Origin: Acidobacteriota bacterium
GTDB lineage: Bacteria > Acidobacteriota > Vicinamibacteria > Vicinamibacterales > 2-12-FULL-66-21
Length of the DNA stretch: 12,487 nucleotides
Direction: 5' to 3'
Assembly: GCA_013362195.1 (NCBI GenBank)
Contig: JABFWM010000112.1
Location: 1-12,487, forward strand
The notes below the pieces were generated by a model. The model saw nothing but the letters and a program-made list of their open reading frames with translations, was not told the origin of the DNA and did not search any database. Positions 7,077 through 12,487 of the stretch are shown here, in pieces. Each line of letters starts with the position of its first letter. The first letter of the stretch is position 1. A program made the position numbers and the translations under genes.

Positions 7077-8366
7077 ATGGCCACGTCCGTCGACCGAGTG
7101 CTCGCCGCCGTCGATGCCGCGGCGGATGAAGCCGTCGCCTTCACCCGCGAATTGATTCGCATCCCTACCGTCAATCCACCAGGCGAGCTGTATCCCGACT
7201 GCGCACGTCTCATCGGCCGCACCCTCGAGGCCTGCGGGTTCGACATCGAATACCACGCCGCCGAAGGGCGTCCGGAGCACACGCGCGCGCATCCGCGCGT
7301 CAACGTGGTGGGCACGCGCCGCGGCGCCGCCCACCATCCGGTCGTGCATCTGAACGGCCATTTCGACGTCGTGCCCGCGGGCGGCGGCTGGACAATGGAT
7401 CCGTTCGCCGGCGAGGTCCGCGACGGGCGGATCTGGGGACGCGGATCGTGCGACATGAAGGCGGGGCTCGCCGCCGCCGTCTTCGCCGCCGAAGCCATCC
7501 GCCGCGCCGGCATCGAGCTGCGGGGCACGGTCGAAATCAGCGGCACCGTCGACGAAGAGAGCGGCGGCTTTGCCGGCGTCGCGTGGCTGGCGGAACACCA
7601 GCGGCTCAGCGCCGCACGCACCGACTACGTCATCATCCCCGAGCCGCTCTACGTCGACCGGATCTGCATCGGACACCGCGGCGTGTACTGGTTCGAGGTC
7701 GAGACGCGCGGCCGCATTGCGCACGGCAGCATGCCGTTCCATGGCGTCAACGCCGTCGACCACATGGCCATCGTCCTCGACCGCTTCCGCCGCGAGCTGC
7801 AGCCGCGGCTCGCGGCGCGCACGACCGACGTGCCGGTCGTCCCGCCCGGCGCGCGCCACGCCACCCTGAACATCAACGGCATCAGCGGCGGACAGCCCGT
7901 CGACGGCATTCAGACGCCGTGCGTCGCCGATCGCTGCCGCGCCGTCTTCGATCGGCGCTTTCTCATCGAGGAAGGCTTCGCCGCGACGAAAGAGGAGATC
8001 GTGGCGCTGCTCGACGCCATCAGCGCGGACGTCCCGGACTTCACCTATGCGGTGAGGGATCTGATGGTCGTCCACCCGACGCGCACGCCGGACGGATCGC
8101 CGGTCATCGGCGCGCTGGATCGCGCGCTGCACCGCGTGCTGGGGCGCAGCGGCGGGCTGGTCGCCAGTCCCGGCACCTACGATCAGAAGCACGTCGCACG
8201 CATCGCCGGCGTCCCGCACTGTGTCGCCTACGGGCCCGGCATTCTCGATCTCGCGCATCAACCCGACGAGTACTGCGACATTGCCGATCTCGTGCATGCC
8301 ACGAAGGTGATCGCGCTGGCGCTGCTCGAGCTGACCGGCACGGCGGCACTCGCGCCGGTTCATTGA
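7077..8366 (+). CDS. M20 family metallopeptidase / deacylase (ArgE/DapE-like)
   Basis: Di-zinc amidohydrolase of 429 aa that would cleave an N-acyl amino acid or small peptide in the cytoplasm (no signal peptide). Metal and catalytic residues are visible: H95 and D97 in LNGHFDVVP; bridging D126 in GRGSCDMKAG; general base E160 and ligand E161 in VDEESGG; E189 in PEP; H394 in LAHQPDEY. H216 in AHGSMP belongs to the inserted dimerisation/lid domain (about 195-315). The usual GTD near the C-terminal half reads GTYDQKH (366-372). Closest in style to acetylornithine deacetylase/succinyl-diaminopimelate desuccinylase relatives, but no arginine or lysine synthesis genes are nearby, so a scavenging role is likelier. 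ATG at 7077 has no strong Shine-Dalgarno; the promoter at 7018-7046 supports it. Divergent from the symporter and followed 91 bp later by the receptor gene. Confidence 0.92.
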   Translation: MATSVDRVLAAVDAAADEAVAFTRELIRIPTVNPPGELYPDCARLIGRTLEACGFDIEYHAAEGRPEHTRAHPRVNVVGTRRGAAHHPVVHLNGHFDVVPAGGGWTMDPFAGEVRDGRIWGRGSCDMKAGLAAAVFAAEAIRRAGIELRGTVEISGTVDEESGGFAGVAWLAEHQRLSAARTDYVIIPEPLYVDRICIGHRGVYWFEVETRGRIAHGSMPFHGVNAVDHMAIVLDRFRRELQPRLAARTTDVPVVPPGARHATLNINGISGGQPVDGIQTPCVADRCRAVFDRRFLIEEGFAATKEEIVALLDAISADVPDFTYAVRDLMVVHPTRTPDGSPVIGALDRALHRVLGRSGGLVASPGTYDQKHVARIAGVPHCVAYGPGILDLAHQPDEYCDIADLVHATKVIALALLELTGTAALAPVH

Positions 8367-8391
8367 CACCCTCGATCAATTCCGGTAGAAG
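8363..8391 (+). promoter_or_regulatory. Sigma70-type promoter for the TonB-dependent receptor gene
   Basis: TTGACA at 8363-8368, a 17-bp spacer, and TAGAAG at 8386-8391. The -35 box overlaps the M20 stop codon (TGA 8364-8366). The spacer end and -10 (ATTCCGGTAGAAG) match the M20 promoter at 11 of 13 positions, both differences being A/G. A start near 8398 would give a leader of about 60 nt that contains a palindrome and a strong ribosome site, so the receptor can be transcribed independently of the M20 gene. Confidence 0.6.
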
Positions 8392-8410
8392 CTGGCGCGA
8401 TCGGCGCGTC

Positions 8411-8428
8411 TTCCGCCTGCAGGCGGGA
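8411..8428 (+). promoter_or_regulatory. Palindrome in the receptor leader
   Basis: CCGCCTGCAGGCGG at 8413-8426 is a perfect 14-bp palindrome; as RNA it can extend by a G-U and a U-A pair to 8411-8428. It falls inside the predicted 5' leader, about 20 nt before the ribosome site. It could be an operator, an mRNA-stabilising hairpin, or an M20 terminator without a T-tract. Function is unknown. Confidence 0.4.
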
Positions 8429-8447
8429 GCGACGGCGGTCAGTCAGC

Positions 8448-8454
8448 GGAGGAG
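8448..8454 (+). promoter_or_regulatory. Strong ribosome binding site of the receptor gene
   Basis: GGAGGAG, 3 nt before the ATG at 8458. It is the best Shine-Dalgarno match in the window and fixes the receptor start despite the unusually long basic N-terminus. Confidence 0.8.
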
Positions 8455-8457
8455 CTG

Positions 8458-11400
8458 ATGCGCGCCAGAAGACATCACGCAGGCCACAGCCGAACCCGGA
8501 ACCACCGACACGCGGCGGCGATCGCGCGGTTGCCGGTCACCTTGCTCGGTGCCGTGCTGCTGGCGCTCGTGCCCGCGGCCCTCTCGGCGCAGGCGACGGG
8601 GAGCATTGCCGGGGTCATCACCGACGAATCGGGCGCCGTGATGCCGGGGGTCGGCGTCGAGGCACGGAACACCGCGACCGGACAGGTGCGCACGGCGGTC
8701 ACCGGCGCCGACGGCTACTTCACGGTGCCGCTCCTGCAGCCGGGCGCCTACGACGTCAAGGCGACGCTCAGCGGGTTCAAGCCCGTGCTGCACACCGGCA
8801 CCGTCGTCAGCGTCGGCGACACCGCGCGCGTCGATCTGAAGCTCCCGGTGGGCGGGCTCGAGGAGAGCGTGACGGTGTCGGGAGAATCGCCGCTCGTCGA
8901 GACGACCCACGCCACGCTCGGCATCACGATCGATCACCAGAAGGTCGTCGAGCTCCCGCTGAACGGCCGCAATTTCACGCAGCTCGGGACGCTGATTCCG
9001 GGCGTCGTCGCGCCGCCGGCGGGACTGGGCGGCGCGGCCGGTGACGCGACGCCCGGCGGCTTCGGCGCGGTGACCGCCGGCTTCAGCGTCAACGGCATGC
9101 GGAACCAGTCGAACAACTTCCTGCTCGACGGCGCCAGCAACAACGACACCTTCAATACCGGGTTCGTGCTCCGTCCGCCGCCCGACGCGATCCAGGAGTT
9201 CAAGATCCAGACGCATTCCTACAACGCGGAATTCGGCCGCAACGCCGGCTCCGTCGTCAACGTTGTGACGAAATCGGGCACCAACGTGCTGCACGGCGCC
9301 GCCTGGGAGTTCAATCGCGATGACGCGCTGCAGGCGAGGAACTTCTTCGCGCCCGCCAGCCAGCCGAAGCCGAAGCTGCAGCAGAACCAGTTCGGCGGCA
9401 GCGCCGGCGGCCCCATCCTGAAGAACCGCTTCTTCGCGTTCGGCTATTACGAAGGATATCGCCAGACGAGAGGCAACACGACCAACGTCGTCGTGCTGTC
9501 GGAGGCGCAGCGCGCCGGCAACTTCGGATCGACGGCGATCAAAGATCCGCAGACCGGACTGCCCTTTCCGAACAACACGATTCCCGCGGGCCGCATCAGC
9601 GCCGCGGCGCTGAAGCTGATCGATCAGTTCGTGCCGCACGCGAACGCCGGCGCCACCCGGTATATCGCCTCGCCGAATACCGTCGACGAGCGCGATTCGA
9701 TCGGCATGCGGTTCGACTATCAGCTGTCCGAGCGGCACTCGGTGCTCGGGCGCTACCTGCAGACGAAGACCAGGGCGGAGACGCCGCCGATCACCCAGGC
9801 AATTGGCAACACGTCGAAGGCGACGCTCAGCGATTACCTGGGGTCGGACACCTTCATCTTCTCGCCGCACGCCATCAACGTCGCGCGCGTGTCGTACAAC
9901 CGCATCGACGCGCATCCGGCGGTGACCAGCGGACTGAAGAACGAGGACTTCGGCATCGCGGTGCCGAACACGAACGCGCTGGCGCAGGGCCTCGCCTCGA
10001 TTCAGATCGCCGGGTTCTTCACCCTGGGGGATGCGCAGCAGCCGTTCGTCAAGCGCGTCAACGACGTGTTCCAGTTCACTGACGACTTCACGTGGACGAT
10101 GGGCAGCCACGGCCTGAAGTTCGGCGCCGACGTGCGCAAGGAGCACATGGTGATCGCGTTCATCAATCGCCCGAACGGCGACTTCGCGTTCGCGAACACC
10201 TTCACCGGCAGCGCGGCCGCCGATTTCCTGCTCGGGCTGCCGTCGCTGTTCCGGCGCACCACGACGAACCAGGCGCAGGACGGCGCCGGGTGGCTCTCCT
10301 CCGTCTATGCGCAGGACGAATGGCGCGCCACCAGACGCCTGACGCTCAGCCTCGGGCTGCGCTACGAGCTGGCGCGGCCGTTCGTCGACAAGGACGACGC
10401 GCTGAACGCGTTCCATCCGGGCGTGCAGTCGCAGCGGTTCCCGGATGCGCCGGCCGGGCTCGTCTACCCCGGCGATCCGGGCGTGCCGCGCGGCACCTAC
10501 GCCACCGACACGAACAACTTCGCGCCGCGCCTCGGCGCGGTGTACGACGTGACCGGATCGGCACGCACGACGGTTCGCGCGGCCTGGGGCATCTTCTACG
10601 ATGCGCTCGCCGGCCAGGGCGACTTCTTCCAGAACGGCGTGCTCGCGCCGCCGTTCACGCCCCTGGTCGAGCTGAATGCGCCGCCCGCACAGATCACCCT
10701 GGAGAACCCGCTCGCCGCGGTCACCGGCGGCCCGACGCGCTTTCCGCCGGCGCTGACGATCATCGGCTGGGGCGAGGACTTCGAGACGCCGTACGCGCAC
10801 CATTTCAACGCGACGCTGCAGCATCAGGTGGGTTCGAACATCGGCACCGAAATCGGCTACGTCGGTTCGCGCGGCCGTCATCTGCCGATCTTCATGGAAG
10901 TGAACCCAGGGGTGTTCACCCCCGGGCAGATCAGTCGCGGGGCGCGCATCTTCCCGGCGTTCGCGCTCGTCCGGCCGACCTTTTCGGTCGCGAAGTCGCG
11001 GTACGATTCACTGCAGGGGAGCCTGCGGATGCGGCCGACCCATGGGATCAATTTCCTGGCGTCGTATACCTACGGACACGCTCGCGATCACGTGTCGGGC
11101 CTCAACATCGGCGGTGAGACCCGGCCGGTGCTGCCGGTCACGATCGGCGATCCGTCCACGTTCGATCGCGCGCTCGCGCTCGAGTGGGGCGATGCGCTGT
11201 TCGACGTCCGCCATCGGTTCGTCGTCAGCTTCGGCGCGGAGCTCCCGACGCCGCGTGCGATGGGCCCCATCGTCGGCCATCTGATCGGCGGCTGGCAGGT
11301 GAACGGCATCGTTCAGAAGCAGACCGGGTTCCCACTCTCGGCAACCGACACCGCCAACAACGGCCTCGACATCCGGTTCCTGACGAACCGCCCCGACGCG

Positions 11401-11739
11401 ACGTGCGATCCGAACGAGAACGCGCCGCATACCACCGATCAATGGTTCAACACGGCGTGTTTCGTCTCTCGTCCGCTGGCGGCCACGGGCGAGCGCCCCG
11501 GCAACGCCGGGCGGAATACGATTCGCGGCCCCGGCTTCGCGTCGACGGATCTGTCGCTCTTCAAGAACATCGACTTCGGCGGCAGCCGGCGGATTCAGGT
11601 GCGCATCGAAGCGTTCAACGTGTTCAACCAGGTGCGGTTCAACAACCCGAGCGGCGCGCTCGGCACGGCGAACTTCGGCCGCATCACGTCCGCGCAGGAC
11701 GGACGGGTGATGCAGCTCGGAATCAAGTACCTGTTCTGA
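8458..11739 (+). CDS. TonB-dependent receptor with carboxypeptidase-regulatory domain (Oar-like)
   Basis: Outer-membrane transporter of 1093 aa. A basic, His/Arg-rich n-region (1-25) precedes a hydrophobic core (LPVTLLGAVLLALVPAALSA), with probable cleavage after A44. Residues about 46-130 form a carboxypeptidase-regulatory-like beta-sandwich (GSIAGVITDESGAVMPGVGV; GYFTVPLLQPGAYDV). The plug follows (ELPLNGRNFTQL 165-176; FSVNGMRNQSNNFLLDGASN; PPDAIQEFKI 241-250; GSVVNVVTKSGTN). The remainder is a long Oar-like barrel ending GIKYLF with the terminal Phe typical of outer-membrane proteins. Two cysteines in a late loop (CDPNENAPHTTDQW..TACF) may form a disulphide. Acidobacteriota carry many such paralogues, generally of unknown ligand; some relatives are linked to peptide or glycan uptake. 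No TonB box could be identified with confidence. It has its own promoter and a strong ribosome site, and a secreted peptidase gene follows at 81 bp. Confidence 0.95.
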   Translation: MRARRHHAGHSRTRNHRHAAAIARLPVTLLGAVLLALVPAALSAQATGSIAGVITDESGAVMPGVGVEARNTATGQVRTAVTGADGYFTVPLLQPGAYDVKATLSGFKPVLHTGTVVSVGDTARVDLKLPVGGLEESVTVSGESPLVETTHATLGITIDHQKVVELPLNGRNFTQLGTLIPGVVAPPAGLGGAAGDATPGGFGAVTAGFSVNGMRNQSNNFLLDGASNNDTFNTGFVLRPPPDAIQEFKIQTHSYNAEFGRNAGSVVNVVTKSGTNVLHGAAWEFNRDDALQARNFFAPASQPKPKLQQNQFGGSAGGPILKNRFFAFGYYEGYRQTRGNTTNVVVLSEAQRAGNFGSTAIKDPQTGLPFPNNTIPAGRISAAALKLIDQFVPHANAGATRYIASPNTVDERDSIGMRFDYQLSERHSVLGRYLQTKTRAETPPITQAIGNTSKATLSDYLGSDTFIFSPHAINVARVSYNRIDAHPAVTSGLKNEDFGIAVPNTNALAQGLASIQIAGFFTLGDAQQPFVKRVNDVFQFTDDFTWTMGSHGLKFGADVRKEHMVIAFINRPNGDFAFANTFTGSAAADFLLGLPSLFRRTTTNQAQDGAGWLSSVYAQDEWRATRRLTLSLGLRYELARPFVDKDDALNAFHPGVQSQRFPDAPAGLVYPGDPGVPRGTYATDTNNFAPRLGAVYDVTGSARTTVRAAWGIFYDALAGQGDFFQNGVLAPPFTPLVELNAPPAQITLENPLAAVTGGPTRFPPALTIIGWGEDFETPYAHHFNATLQHQVGSNIGTEIGYVGSRGRHLPIFMEVNPGVFTPGQISRGARIFPAFALVRPTFSVAKSRYDSLQGSLRMRPTHGINFLASYTYGHARDHVSGLNIGGETRPVLPVTIGDPSTFDRALALEWGDALFDVRHRFVVSFGAELPTPRAMGPIVGHLIGGWQVNGIVQKQTGFPLSATDTANNGLDIRFLTNRPDATCDPNENAPHTTDQWFNTACFVSRPLAATGERPGNAGRNTIRGPGFASTDLSLFKNIDFGGSRRIQVRIEAFNVFNQVRFNNPSGALGTANFGRITSAQDGRVMQLGIKYLF

Positions 11740-11779
11740 GCGGTCGCCAGACCCGGCAGCACGGCGGGCTGAAGACCGG

Positions 11780-11803
11780 CTCTCCGCGCGTCCTCCGCGA
11801 GAG
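11780..11803 (+). other. Possible hairpin between receptor and P1 peptidase genes
   Basis: CTCT-C-CGCG at 11780-11788 can pair with CGCGAGAG at 11796-11803 around a 7-nt loop with one bulged C. No T-tract follows, so it is more likely an mRNA structure than a terminator. The two genes could be co-transcribed across it. Confidence 0.3.
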
Positions 11804-11811
11804 CGCATAAT

Positions 11812-11815
11812 GAGG
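11812..11815 (+). promoter_or_regulatory. Ribosome binding site of the P1 peptidase gene
   Basis: GAGG 5 nt before the ATG at 11821. It selects this ATG over the one at 11810, which opens only a four-codon frame. Confidence 0.65.
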
Positions 11816-11820
11816 TTGCC

Positions 11821-12487
11821 ATGAAATTCGCACTCTCACTGAGCGCCGCGTTCGCTGTCGCCGCGGTGCTCGCGGGGCAGCCACGCTCGACGCCGCCGCC
11901 GCAGGCGCCGCCGCCGCACACGGCGACGCCTGACGCGAACGCAGCGGCGTTCGCGAAGCCGACAGCCGACAACGTGACGCTGACGGCGGTCGAGGGCGTC
12001 AAGGTCGGGCACTTCACGCTCAGCGAACGGCCGACCGGGTGTACCGCCATCCTCGTGAAGGACGGCACGACCGGCAGCGTCGACGTGCGCGGGGGTGCGC
12101 CCGGCACGCGCGAGACGGATCTGCTGAACCCGGTGAACAACGTGCAGATCGTCAACGCGATCTCGCTCGCGGGCGGCAGCGCGTTCGGGCTCGACGCGGC
12201 GCAGGGCGTGATGCGGTGGCTCGACGAACGCAACGTCGGGTATCCGGTCGGCAACGCGGGCGTCGTGCCGATCGTCCCCGCCGCGATCCTCTTCGACCTC
12301 GGGTTCGGCGGAAAACCAAAGGTTCGTCCGACCGCCGACTGCGGCTATCGCGCCGCCGAGGCCGCGAGCGAAGCGCCGGTCGCGGAGGGCAACGTCGGCG
12401 CGGGCGCCGGCGCGACCGTCGGCAAGTCGGGCGGCACGCGCGGCGAGAATGGCGGGCCGATGAAGGCCGGCATCGGATCCGCGGCCG
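11821..12487 (+). CDS. Secreted P1 family (DmpA-type) peptidase, 3'-partial
   Basis: The first 222 residues of an S58/P1 aminopeptidase-type protein; the frame is open to the window end. Residues 1-20 are a signal peptide (MKF, then LSLSAAFAVAAVLAGQ), followed by a Pro-rich linker (21-38), so the enzyme is exported. Family motifs: GVKVGHFTLSERPTGCTAIL (59-78), GAPGTRETDLLNP (92-104), AISLAGGSAFGLDAAQGVMRWL (113-134), VPIVPAAILFDLGFG (149-163) and EGNVGAGAGATVGK (189-202), then MKAGIGSA. P1 enzymes such as DmpA are made as precursors that self-cleave before a nucleophilic Ser or Thr. That site lies beyond the window, so activity cannot be judged. Relatives act as L- or D-aminopeptidases or beta-peptidyl aminopeptidases; the specificity here is open. 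Its position after the receptor fits extracytoplasmic peptide trimming. C74 and C174 are two cysteines that could pair after export. Confidence 0.9.
   Translation, partial: MKFALSLSAAFAVAAVLAGQPRSTPPPQAPPPHTATPDANAAAFAKPTADNVTLTAVEGVKVGHFTLSERPTGCTAILVKDGTTGSVDVRGGAPGTRETDLLNPVNNVQIVNAISLAGGSAFGLDAAQGVMRWLDERNVGYPVGNAGVVPIVPAAILFDLGFGGKPKVRPTADCGYRAAEAASEAPVAEGNVGAGAGATVGKSGGTRGENGGPMKAGIGSAA

Noticed and set aside
6359..7621. Minus-strand 420-codon frame spanning the symporter start and the M20 gene
   Set aside because: It crosses the divergent promoter region and overlaps two well-supported genes in other frames, with no motifs of its own.
8443..10881. 812-codon open frame antisense to the receptor gene
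   Set aside because: It lies wholly opposite a gene with clear domains and a strong ribosome site. Its product is Arg/Ala/Val-rich low-complexity without recognisable motifs, as expected from GC-rich codon bias on the opposite strand.
11810..11824. Four-codon leader peptide overlapping the P1 peptidase ATG
   Set aside because: ATG AGG TTG CCA TGA is short enough to arise by chance, has no ribosome site of its own, and the GAGG within it serves the ATG at 11821.
1..12487. Mobile elements or horizontal island
   Set aside because: There is no transposase, integrase, tRNA or target-site duplication visible, and base composition looks even across all genes.

Overview
This is a GC-rich window (roughly two thirds G+C by eye) with nine protein genes and no RNA gene that I can see. 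The gene content points to a soil-type Acidobacteriota, most likely class Vicinamibacteria: a large Oar-like TonB-dependent receptor with an N-terminal carboxypeptidase-regulatory domain, a split M16 peptidase pair, a DinB-fold protein, and hairpin/heptamer repeats between genes. The lineage is inferred from family content and was not tested.

Layout. (1) Bases 1-3243, + strand: a compact operon with 4-bp stop/start overlaps. It holds the catalytic M16 zinc peptidase (5' end outside the window), its partner subunit without zinc ligands, and a DinB-family protein. (2) 3244-3303: a 60-bp convergent gap with a repeat/hairpin. (3) 3304-7014, - strand: read from right to left, a 13-helix sodium:solute symporter, an SDR dehydrogenase coupled to it by a TGATG overlap, and, after a 124-bp gap of tandem hairpins and a heptamer repeat, a class III aminotransferase. 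(4) 7015-7076: a short, relatively AT-rich divergent promoter region. (5) 7077-12487, + strand: an M20 metallopeptidase/deacylase, the TonB-dependent receptor, and the start of a secreted P1 (DmpA-type) peptidase cut by the window edge.

The genes suggest peptide or N-acyl amino compound scavenging. There are outer-membrane uptake (receptor), exported peptidases (M16 pair, P1 peptidase), a cytoplasmic M20 hydrolase, a Na+-coupled inner-membrane importer, and an aminotransferase plus dehydrogenase that could handle released amino compounds. This joint role is inference; none of the substrates can be read from the sequence.

The most distinctive non-coding signal is a pair of near-identical promoters, upstream of the M20 gene and of the receptor gene. 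Each has TTGACA, a 17-bp spacer ending in ATTCCGR, and a TAGAAR -10 box. I found no convincing undescribed defence system, mobile element or CRISPR array.
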